From: Cenococcum geophilum 1.58
Lineage: Eukaryota; Ascomycota; Dothideomycetes; Gloniales; Gloniaceae
Direction of reading: 5' to 3'
Assembly: GCA_001692895.1 (NCBI GenBank)
Contig: KV748177.1
Span: forward strand, 3,443,166 to 3,507,165
Length of the DNA stretch: 64,000 bases
Position 1 is the first letter of the stretch. Each line of letters opens with the position of its first letter. Shown piece after piece: positions 55,114 through 64,000 of the stretch. Under the pieces are notes generated by a model. That model was not told the DNA's origin. It did no database searches and worked only from the letters and a program-made list of their open reading frames with translations. The position numbers and the translations under genes are program-made.

Positions 55114-55458
55114 AAGCCTTTATCTATAGCCCCTTAGGGGCTTATTTTAGTGCGGTATAAGTTTAGTGGGGTACTTATATAATAGCGGCGCCTAATCCAA
55201 AACACAAATATCTTTATTAACCTACGGCTAATTCTTACCATCCTAGTGCGAGCAGAGAGCCCTTAGACAGCTTTACGCATAGCGCTTAATGGGTGTTAAG
55301 AGCGCGATGTTGCTGCGGCGTTGCTGGTGATCGAAGATCGACCGTAAACATGGGGTAACGTCTACATGCCGCTAAGCGCACGGACCTTTTGCCTGCCAAA
55401 TTGTAACTTAGTAGTTGATTTAGCTATATAAATCGAACCGTGGATATACTATTAATGT
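55114..55458. other. No gene seen; downstream of the Crypton-like gene
   Basis: Mixed-composition sequence. I find no domain, RNA or repeat, and the element's 3' end may lie here. Confidence 0.4.
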
Positions 55459-55627
55459 GCACGACTAGCTTTACCCCTCCCCCCTTAGTAAGTTATAGAT
55501 TTAATACGGTATCTAATTTCACCTAATTGCTGCTAGCTGTATATAGTAATTATAGCGAAGCCGTATGCTTGGCTGTAAGAACTTTACTTTTAGTAGACTT
55601 ATAACTAGCCTTCCTCTATAGTATTAT

Positions 55628-55839
55628 TGTCTGTATAAGTAGAGGTTATAAATAGTATTACGCGTAGAGTATATGCGGCAGGGGCCGTATAGCGTAGCGT
55701 AGGTTACCTAACCACCTACGGCCCGATAGATAGTCCGACCTTAGCCCCCCCCTATTTAGGCACCGCGATCCTTACGATCCTCTGCGGAAGAAGAAGAAAT
55801 CAATTAAGACCAAAACCCCCCCCTACCGTGATCCGAACA
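55628..55839 (+). repeat. 5' LTR of the gag-only element (212 bp)
   Basis: TGTCTGTATAAGTAGAGG ... GATCCGAACA. Only about seven differences from the 3' LTR, all transitions. Confidence 0.93.
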
Positions 55840-56071
55840 CTGATCAGTGCCGCACAGATTAGTAACGGTATAACGAAAAGAGGCACTGTCTGATTCTCTA
55901 GACCTCTTGTCAAAGGCTAAGAATTAAGGTATTGCTTGCTAAGCCTAAAGGCCAGTTTGTAAGGTTACTCGCGCTTCTAACCTACGTCTATTACGCCTTC
56001 AGAATGATTAGTTTGTGAGTTTCCACGCTTCTAGTCCGACTGTCGAATTAAATTAACTGCGGAACCAAAAG

Positions 56072-57486
56072 ATGGCTACCTCCGCGATGGATACTATAAA
56101 ATGGAAGACCGGAATTGACGCGACCGCAACCGATATTAAGGAAGTCGAAGCATTCGTTAATTAGCGATTATCAATATATAAGGAGAATGGATAGAAGGGA
56201 TTCGACTTATAGGAGAGCTTTGTCAACGATTTTAAGTCGTTTACGAGGGATATACTTAATAACCTTGGCAAGGATCGATTGAAGAAGATTAGGGATTACC
56301 TCCGTAAAAATAGGGTATACGTACGGAAGGAGGCAAGGAAGTCAATTGTAGACGGCCTCTTAGGAACTATTCACAAACCAACTCCCTTAAAATGGCCTAC
56401 TAATGACCCTACTGACGGCCCTACCGACGACCCTATCGACGGCCCTACCGACGGCCCTACTGACGGCCCTACCGATGGCCCTACCGACGACCCTACCGAT
56501 AACCCTACCCCAGCTCTACCATCACTATCGACTGCCCCCGTTTAAATTATTCAGCCAACCCTAGTAACTACCCCCCTAACCTTATAAGGAAGCTTCGGAA
56601 GAAAGATTACTAACTTAGCTAAGCTCTACACGGACGAAGTTAAATACTCTAGCAAATAAGATAACTTCGATTTTAAGTTTAAGATCTTCTAAAACTACTG
56701 CCTCCGAGCCGGCGTCCCTAAGCAGGCCTATACCATTACTATTCCAACTATGCTCCGCGGCCTTACTCTTAAATACTACTTCACCTACCTTAAAGATCTT
56801 AACCTTCTCGAGAATGTATGCATAGGCCTTAAATTATACTTTAAAGGCGACGAATACAAACGCGATATCCTATTAAAGTGGAATGCAATTACACTTAAAC
56901 AAGTTACTGCTTAAAAAGGACTTAATACAGGCCAAGCATTTTAGATATTAATTGACAAGATATAGCAGCTACAACGTGGGTTAGCAAAGGACCTTTAAAA
57001 TGACACGACATTCTATAATAAGCTCCTTACTACGTGCCAAGACGTACCAGCTTGTAAACCAGCTTGCTTTCGACCCGCTACTACCCTTACCGGCCTTATT
57101 AGCGACATTAAATCCTTAATCGCGACGTACGGTAAACAAGAACTAGAGATTAAATTATTCTATACCAACCGACGATACCGTTCCTCTAACCAACGACATT
57201 ACCCCCCTAATCGTCAATACCGTAAGGGCAAAAAGTGCTTTATATACAGCAAATCTGGGTGTTGGTTTACAAACTATACAAAGGAAGAAAGGGACTAAAG
57301 AATACGTCAATATATCTCCGATTTTGAGGGTAGCAACGGCGATACTAATAACAACGACGACGATAACCAAGGGGATACCTTTAGAGCTTCTAACTTCTAC
57401 CTCAATATAGAACCCTATCCTAGCTATTACGGCGACCCTAAGGCGGAGGCGTTTTGGACTAAGTTTGTAAAGGGAGAGGGATAGAG
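56072..57486 (+). pseudogene. Gag protein of the gag-only element, lightly RIP-mutated
   Basis: ATG at 56072 opens MATSAMDTIKWKTGIDATAT. A PTDGPTDD-type repeat (56398-56508) forms a low-complexity linker. The capsid region includes KYYFTYLKDLNLLENVCIGL (~56775), GDEYKRDILLKWNAITL (~56850) and NDTTFYNKLLTTCQDVPAC (~57000). A zinc knuckle in the fungal Copia form follows at ~57230 (KKCFIYSKSGCWFTNYTKEERD; one Cys changed to Tyr and His to Tyr). The protein ends near FVKGEG (~57480) or reads on to ~57700 past further stops. About a dozen stops, all TAG/TAA, so it is inactive as read but much less decayed than Copia-1 to Copia-3. Confidence 0.85.
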
Positions 57487-57729
57487 ATTATGGACACCTT
57501 AGTAACACCTTATACGCGCCTACCTGTTTCCACCGCAATATCCGAATATTTACGACATCCGTAATATCTGCAATATCCGCAATATCTATAACGATATCCG
57601 TAATGTCTGCAATATCCGCAATATTTACAATACCTAAAACATCCGCGATTACTACCCTAAGCACCTGTTGACGTATACACTTCTCCTTTATACTTTTTTA
57701 CCTTCTTTCCTTTTTATAAATGTTGCCAG

Positions 57730-57941
57730 TGTCTGTATAAGTAGAGGTTATAAATAGTATTACGCGCAGAGCGTATACGGCAGGGGCCGTATAGCGTAGC
57801 GTAGGTTACCTGACCACCTACAGCCCGATAGATAGTCCGACCTTAGCCCCCCCCTATTTAGGCACCGCGATCCTTACGATCCTCTACGGAAGAAGAAGAA
57901 ATCAATTAAGACCAAAACCCCCCCCTACCGTGATCCGAACA
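57730..57941 (+). repeat. 3' LTR of the gag-only element (212 bp)
   Basis: TGTCTGTATAAGTAGAGG ... GATCCGAACA, followed by the ATTAT duplicate. Confidence 0.93.
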
Positions 57942-58062
57942 ATTATAATCTTTATTAAATATTATAAGGTTTTAACCCATATAGTATTACCAAATTTTAT
58001 TAATAATTAAAGAGACAGCGTTATATTTGTATTTTAGCGGCTATAATAAAGGCGTAGTTAAG

Positions 58063-60682
58063 CAGACTTGCGGGTAACAGGGCTTAACAGCCCTGTTAAA
58101 CAGCCAGCCTATTAGCTAATAGTATTAAGATATTATTAGAATAGGGTCTAACAGCCTAAGCCATAAAAGGAAATTTCAATTTATTATTATCTTAAAACCC
58201 TCTACCAGCTACTATACGATAAAGAAACTATAAAGGGATACCTAGAATTCCTTAATCAGTCTAGTCCTTTAAGCATTCTATTGCCTTAAGTATTCGTATA
58301 CTTATTTTCGTACGATCCCATAAAACTCTACGTTGAGAGCCTAAAAATACTTTCTCTAGTTTATCACTTATTCTAGGTATAAAAAGAACTTTAATTGCAA
58401 GCTATGAGAGTCGTTTATATCTCTTACGCTGCTAACTCCACTATTAAATAGCCGTTATTTTACTATCTAGCATAATTGGGTTCTTACTGATATAATTATT
58501 AAACTTATCCTGGCTCTGTAGACGAGTATGCTTTAAAATATATAGCCGACGAGCCTTATGGAAGGCAGAGAGATTTTCCTCCGGTCAGAGAGCAGATTTG
58601 CTAGTACTTTTAGACTTATACGGTATAGTTAAAAGTGGTGCCTTATCACGGAATCTCTCCCAGAGCTTTCGTACGGTGTAGAGCTGTTTCTCTCCTTTAA
58701 TTGTAATATAGTTATTCTCATTTTTAAGGAAAGCCGTACGACATTATAGGTTAAGAATTCGTGCCGCTAGATAGTATGGAGAATCGTCTAACTTCTTAAC
58801 GTACTTTATAAGCTTTTCCTTAGCACGTTGGAGTTAAAATGCCATAAACTTATCCTTAGCCTTAGTGGCTATCACCTAGTAGGAAAAAATTAGCTAAAGA
58901 AATGTTAAGAGTATCGTACGACATATCAATGCGTCTTATATTAGATCTTTAAGAATATTAATTAATTCTAGAACCCTTTCTAGTGTTATATAATCTCCTT
59001 AAAGAAATAGAGTTGCTTTATAAAAAGACTAAAGGAAGTCACGAATTGTATAAAGGTGTACCCATTTACTTATTATAAGGATATCCTCTTTTAAGATACT
59101 ATCCTAGTAATATTCTACGTAGAGTTAAAGCCTAGCCTTCACTCTATCCTCTAGAGCTACACTTAACATATTATACCAACTATTCCATCTTATACAATTA
59201 TTAAGAGGAATAATCTTAAGTGCATATTCTTTAAANCATGTTATACGATTAGCTGATTTGCGGATGTATATAATAAGGTTATGGAGCTTTCCCATAGGGC
59301 CCATAATATCTCAAATATTCTTACCTCTTTCGGCCAACAATAGCTCTGGTTCTTCACCCTTCTTTTTCCTCTTATCTTTCGCCATTACTGGCTGCGGTAC
59401 TAGTCGTATAGGCTCTTCCTCATCCTCTTCTTCTTCCTAATCCTGATCCTCTTTATTATACAACTCTATAAGCTTCTCATCCTTCTTTAATTTAAATAGG
59501 AAGGCCTGAATAATAAGATTAATAATATGCCCCTAGCAGCGAATTCTTTAATATGTTACGTTCCAGGTAATTTAGTATTTAAGCCTAAGCCATTGGCTTA
59601 TCATACGACAAAGAATATCGTTTAATCTAGCATTATCGCCAACAAGAGCTCCAATCTTTACTATAATTCCATACTCAATAAGGACAGGACGAAGTGCCTC
59701 CTATTGATCTGCACTACTCTAACTATATACCGTACGAAGGGCAATTAAGATATTTTGGTATTCATCTTAGATATCAAGAAAGCTGGCACAGATTCTAAGG
59801 AGAAGAGAATAATTAGGATAGGTCCAGATATCAACGGTAAAGTAGATATTTGTCTTTGCAGATTGAAGTGCTCTTTATATAATATCCTGACTCTTAATAA
59901 AGTACTCAGAGATCCAGTCTAATATTGTTAAATAATATTTAGGGACGAATAAAGGTGCTTCTTAATTTAATGCTTTAATAAAAGCATAAAACTCCTTCTA
60001 TTCCACACATAAGAATGGAAGCCGTCGTACAATAATGAGATCTAAAAGTGCTTATTTTACAGTATTTTTCTGTACTATACGCTTCAGAACCTCGCCCTTA
60101 AGACCTTATATTTCTCCCTTTATCAGAAGTCTTTGGTATAGTTGTTAAATAGAACTTTCTGCTTTATCTTTTGTTATTATATGTGGATTATTCTCCTCCA
60201 GACTCCATTGAACTTTATGTTTCTTAAGATAAAGTTGCAGTCCTTGCGTTAAGGCGTGATGTCCTTTTAGATCTTCAAAAGGGCAATATTTACAGAAGTA
60301 ATTCTTCTTTGTTCGTTTCTTTTCTTCTACCGTTATCGTACGAGTATGTTTATGGATTAAGGAGTGGGATCTGGAGAACGCGGCTGTTTGACGTGTTAAG
60401 GTTAAGCCTGTATCAGCATCGGCTTCAATAGGGCTTAAAAGAGTAGAAGGTATATTACTTTCAAAGGAGTTATTACTGTAAAGATCATCAGATAGAATTT
60501 CACCAGGGCAGGCCATATTAATAAGGTCGTACGATAGGGAAACAAAAGAATCGATGTATTGTCTGTTAGAAAATTTTAGACTGCCAAGCCCTGTCACGAC
60601 AGCTGTCTGACAGACAGCCCTGTCAGCTAACACCCTATCTATTTGACAGGTTTGACAGGATATTCTATCAGCCGCAAGTCTG
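58063..60682 (-). mobile_element. hAT-2, complete DNA transposon with 8-bp target duplication
   Basis: The ends CAGACTTGCGG at 58063 and inverted at 60682 resemble the CAGGCTTGCGG end of hAT-1. TAGTTAAG is repeated at 58055-58062 and 60683-60690. Subterminal CAGGG/CCCTG and TGACAG/CTGTCA motifs crowd both ends (58078-58110; 60590-60655). Inserted in element W. Confidence 0.95.
58195..60516 (-). pseudogene. hAT-2 transposase, moderately RIP-mutated
   Basis: I chose the start at 60516 (MACPGEILSDDLYSNNSF) because it aligns with hAT-1; a longer frame from 60633 would begin in the subterminal repeats. The BED-like zinc finger is intact: FCKYCPFEDLKGHHALTQGL with a downstream HKVQW (~60290-60205). 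The frame is open to 60145. Then TNIYFTVDIWTYPNYSLLL (~59850), KIGALVGDNARLNDILC (~59640), IIPLNNCIRWNSWYNMLSVALED (~59200; RWNSW intact), and the hATC region LAIKVLFIPRIS*KLEKVFLGSQRRVLWDRTKI (~58390-58310). Fewer stops than hAT-1. hAT proteins excise and insert DNA as dimers in the nucleus; this copy is broken. Confidence 0.9.
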
Positions 60683-60912
60683 TAGTTAAGGGGGAGAAGA
60701 GGAAGCTATATATCTTTAATTTAGTTCTTCTAGCTAACCGTAAATCTTTAGGGTAATTAAGGCGAATCTCTAAGGTAACTAAAAAGGTCCTTACGCGTAG
60801 CCACAGCCGTTTACTATAATTACTATATATAGTTAGTAGCAATTAGGCGAAATTAGATACCTATACTAAATCTATAACTTGCTAAAGAGGGAGGGAGGTA
60901 AAGCTAGTCGTG

Positions 60913-61060
60913 TATATCTATAACGGCGCTAGAGCGCGTCACCTAGTTAGGGGTTCGCTTAAGACTTAGCATATATATATAGACGTGGCCTTACTACCTT
61001 CTCTTACTTCTTAGCTTAATATCTTTATAATATAGTATTCGTTCGCTTTATCTTATAAGC
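60913..61060. other. Short unassigned spacer
   Basis: Between element W and the poly(A) end of LINE-2. Nothing recognised. Confidence 0.4.
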
Positions 61061-63827
61061 ATTTTTTTTTTATATATTTTTTTTTATATCCGTTGTATTA
61101 TACTACGTACAATACTGCACATGCAGCCTCTAGGCTATAGCGCTATAGTTCTATATACATGAATTCTTTCTAGGCAGCTTAATATATACTAGTAGCTATG
61201 TCCTAGTAGTTTATAAATCCCTAAACTAGGGATTTACAGCTTCCTAGTGAGATACTAGGTTGCTAACAACTATTAGGTAGTAAGAAAACGATAGGAAAAT
61301 AGTAGAAAAAATTAGAATAAAATTATAAATAATCCTAACGCCTGTCCCTGTCCTTTTTATAGTTAATTTCTGTCCTTTTGCTTTCTATAGTCTATCTACT
61401 AGGACTTTAATAGGAGTTGCCTCCTTCTAGAGATCCTTCTGCTCTTAGCTACTTCCCAGTAGCTATTTTTATCCTACTTAAGAATAGAAAAAGTGCCCTT
61501 CTTCCTTTTTTTGTACAAAAAAGCTTCTCTAAGGAGAGAGAAGAGCCTATTTGTCTTTGCATTTTCTTTTTATCTTCCTAATGTAGTCTGTATTCTAGTA
61601 AGAGGTATATAGGGGTTTATACCGCGGTATAGTCCTTAAAGCATTTACCTTCTTTATCCTTCCCTATTGTTTTAGAGAAGGATTTAAAGAAGCCTTTTCC
61701 TAGTTTTAGTTGAAAGAAAGCTGACTATAGCTTTTTAGGATATTTATCCTTAGTAGCTTTAAAAGAGAAAGGGTAGTTTCCTTTATAGATTCTAGTATAG
61801 TGTTTTCCTTTGCTTTTATTCTGTTGCTAGTTGTTTTTCCACTATTCTAGTATCTTTTCTCTTGCTTATTTCCCTAGGTGGGCTAGAGAAGAATAAGAAG
61901 ATTATATTTTTTTTTTAGAGAGGCCCTTTTTAGCTAGTTTATCTGCTATTTTATTTCCGTAAATTCCTAGGTGGCTAGGGACCTAATGGAAGTTAATAGA
62001 GATATTCCTGCTAGCTAGATAGGAACAGCTTTACGTAATTTTAAAGACTAGTTCTTGCCCTCCTGTAAGAGAATTAAGCTGTAATCTCTTAATAGCCGCT
62101 TAGCTATCTATAAAGATATAAACCTGTTTCTCTTCTAGTCTTTGTTGTTTTAGGTGTTCTAGGGCCCTATAGACTGCATAAAGCTCTGCGTCTATAATTT
62201 CCATATAGGGCCCTAGATTCTAGTTTGTTGCATATTTAATCCTATTTCTCTCTCCTATTTTGCATACGGCTGCTGTATTTAATTTATTGTCTTTAGAGCC
62301 ATCTGTATAGTATATATCTACTAGGTCCCACTTTAGGGATTCTTATAGATTTTCTACTAATCTTAGATGTTTTTGTGCAGCTTCTTCTTTACTACCTTTA
62401 GAGATAGAAAAGAAAGCGGGAATAGGAGGAGACTACGGTTTTTGCTAGTCTAGAGAGACTCTCTCTATATTCCAATTTTGGATTAGCTTCTAAACTCTAG
62501 TGGTTAGAGATAGTAGCTGTGTTTTTGGCTGTAGGAGGTACTTTATAGTAGAGTTTTTAGGGCTAGAATTAGAGCTAGAACTAGCTGCTAGTTCGTCCCT
62601 ATCTTTATTAACCTCTTCTATATAGGCCTTTTTAATTGCGTGGTTTTTCTTGAATTTTAGGATTCTTAATGTGTAGTTATTGCAAAGCTTTTCAAATCTA
62701 ATTCTAGGGGGAGGAGTAGAAGCTTTAATCTCTATAGCTTGGCTTGGAGATCCTCTAAACGCTCCTAGAACTAGTTTTAGGGCCTTATTTTGTAGAGATT
62801 GGTACCTAGCTAGTAGGTAGTCTCTAGATTTACTTTTCCACCAGCATTATACTCCGTAGTCTGCTATAGTAGTAACGCAGGCTATATAGAGCTGTTAAAG
62901 GGCTTATAGGGATAGACCTCTTTATGTATTGCCTAGTCTTCTAATTAAATAGAAGGCTGCTTTTGCTTTAGAGATTTTTATTTCCATATGTTGTTTAAAA
63001 GTAAGCTTAGAGTTTAGGAATACTCCTAACTACCTAACTAGGGGTTTAGGGGATATTTCTACGTCTTCTAGCTTTAGCCCTTCCTCTATAGTAGTATGCT
63101 TATTATAGAAGTGTATAAGCTCTATTTTGCCAATATTAAAGCTAATAGCAGCTTCCTTAGCTCTAGACATTAGCTCTCGCGTAATCCTCTCTAGCTTTTT
63201 GCAGTTAGATTTAGCAGAGTTTAATGTAACCGTAATTGCAAAATCGTCCATATAGCTAAGGGAGTAGGCTCCTTCTGTCTCTAGCCTATAGATATTGCGT
63301 AGATATAGTAGAAATAAGATAGGGGATATAGGCGATCCCTGTGGTATCCCTGTTTCTAGTTCTACTTTTTCTTGTATTTGCCTATTAAAGGAGAGCTGTA
63401 TCTTTCTATTGCTTAGGAAGGTAGCCACCTATTGTGTAAACGCTATAGGTAGTCCTAGTTCCTTACAGATAGATATAAGCTGGTTTTTAGAGACATGGTT
63501 AAAAGCCCCCTTTACGTCTAGGAATAACGTAGTAGCTATCCTTTATCTAGCTTTTTTCCTACTATTTTTAGATTGTATATTGTTTAGAAGTAGTAAAACT
63601 GNNTNTATTGNGGACCGCTGTCTTCTTCCTNCTAGTTNTNAATCTTNAANTAAGCTAGTAGTACTAGCTANATATCCTAATCTAGTAGCGAAGATCTTCT
63701 CTAAAGTCTTTCCTAGGCAGTTTAATAGGGAGATAGGTCTATAGGACTTTGGTAGAGAATAGTCCTCCTTATTTGCTTTAGGAAGAATAACTCCTTCCAT
63801 GGGAATGAGATGATCGGGATATATCAC
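61061..63827 (-). mobile_element. LINE-2, 5'-truncated non-LTR retrotransposon with RNase H
   Basis: T-rich tracts at 61061-61089 mark the 3' poly(A) end on the minus strand. The 3' UTR (to ~61430) shares ~110 bp with the fragment at 1333-1447. Coding sequence runs from ~61430 to 63827, where the copy starts abruptly in the RT fingers, a normal 5' truncation. No target duplication was found. Confidence 0.85.
61430..63827 (-). pseudogene. LINE-2 reverse transcriptase and RNase H, lightly mutated
   Basis: Minus strand: MEGVILPKANKEDYSLPKSY (63790) and RPISLLNCLGKTLEKIFATR (to ~63690) are the RT start. Then several ambiguous bases, TTLFLDVKGAFNHVSKNQLI (~63530, first catalytic Asp), LETGIPQGSPISPILFLLYL (~63350) and SLSYMDDFAITV (~63260) with the YMDD pair intact. 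The thumb region reads QLGVFLNSKLTFKQHMEIKI. RNase H: DIYYTDGSKDNKLNTAAV (~62320), IIDAELYAVYRALEHLKQQ (~62200), VYIFIDS*AAIKRLQLNS (~62120), NISINFH*VPSHLGIYGNKIADKLAKKG (~62000). Near the C-terminus IHLLLECRLH*EDKKKM (~61580) resembles the conserved tail of fungal LINEs. Only a handful of stops. The open stretches 63543-63827 and 63030-63428 are parts of this one frame. Confidence 0.9.
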
Positions 63828-64000
63828 CTTACCTGATGATATCTACCTCGGTTTTTATCTTCAGTTTATGTGAGAGATCGAGATATCTACATCGACCGTA
63901 AGATGTAAGATATATTTCGTAGCGGAAAATAAGATATCCTATGATAAATAGGGATCCGGTATAGTCGGTTTTTCCATACCTCTCTCGAAATTCCTCAATA
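63828..64000. other. Unassigned sequence at the right edge
   Basis: Little RIP visible; several GATATCTAC motifs. No feature recognised in so short a piece. Confidence 0.3.

Larger units (their letters stand above)
55628..57941 (+). mobile_element. Gag-only non-autonomous LTR retrotransposon (TR-GAG-like, Copia-related)
   Basis: LTRs of 212 bp (55628-55839 and 57730-57941), TG...CA ends, with target duplicates ATTAT at 55623-55627 and 57942-57946. The 1.9-kb interior holds a gag frame and nothing of protease, integrase, RT or RNase H. The primer-binding region CTGATCAGTGCC is related to that of the Copia elements, which could supply enzymes in trans. Confidence 0.92.
55459..60912. mobile_element. 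Short inverted-repeat element W, split by two later insertions
   Basis: The arm 55459-55567 and the arm 60812-60912 are inverted copies (GCACGACTAGCTTTACC ... AGTAAGTTATAGATTTA ... GTAATTATAG). Taking out the gag-only LTR element (55628-57941) and hAT-2 (58063-60682) leaves about 500-600 bp without coding capacity, like a MITE. The outer limits and any target duplication are not clear. Confidence 0.55.

Noticed and set aside
57155-57370. 71-residue minus-strand frame with hydrophobic N-terminus.
   Set aside because: Antisense to the zinc-knuckle part of the gag-only element.
1-64000. CRISPR array, bacterial operons or prophage.
   Set aside because: Tandem repeats have no unique spacers of constant length, and all recognised genes are eukaryotic transposons or intron-bearing.

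Overview
The window looks like a transposon graveyard from a filamentous ascomycete (Pezizomycotina); I cannot name the genus. The evidence is: short GT-AG introns; chromodomain Gypsy, fungal-type Copia, Tad-like LINE, pogo/Fot1, hAT and Crypton-like elements; and almost every element reading frame broken by TAG/TAA where CAG/CAA is expected, with Cys-to-Tyr, His-to-Tyr and Asp-to-Asn changes. This C-to-T pattern in CpA context is what repeat-induced point mutation (RIP) leaves. No bacterial features are present.

Layout. 1-8638: a Copia element on the minus strand (Copia-3), interrupted at 1312-~4180 by a LINE 3' fragment, a 17-copy hairpin minisatellite and an unidentified GC-richer block. 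8639-16174: a pogo-like element (pogo-A2) holding a complete Copia with 170-bp LTRs (Copia-1, 9468-15427). 16175-28307: a Gypsy on the minus strand (Gypsy-B) split by a 5'-truncated LINE (18555-20704) and a Copia with 216-bp LTRs (Copia-2, 21228-27350). 28308-29524: RIP'd unassigned sequence and a 35-bp tandem repeat. 29525-33380: complete hAT element (hAT-1).

33400-35160 is an island without RIP. It carries the only ordinary gene I can reconstruct: a three-exon minus-strand gene for a 381-residue multi-pass membrane protein with an open frame.

35522-52457 is a four-level nest. A non-coding TIR element rich in minisatellites (X1) contains a pogo-like transposon (pogo-Z). That contains an 11.4-kb chromovirus (Gypsy-C), which in turn contains a second copy of the outermost family (X2, 40919-44508). 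X2 has the empty target sites for both pogo insertions in X1, so insertion order can be read directly. Gypsy-C also carries an antisense reading frame with a cysteine cluster between its chromodomain and 3' LTR.

52837-55113: a Crypton-like tyrosine recombinase gene with one intron. 55459-60912: a short inverted-repeat element split by a gag-only LTR retrotransposon (55628-57941) and a second hAT (58063-60682). 61061-63827: a 5'-truncated, comparatively well preserved LINE on the minus strand. Boundaries of Copia-1, Copia-2, Gypsy-C, the solo LTR, the gag-only element, both hATs, LINE-1 and two of the three pogo insertions rest on target-site duplications or empty sites visible in the sequence. 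A 976-base N gap lies inside a tandem repeat of X2.
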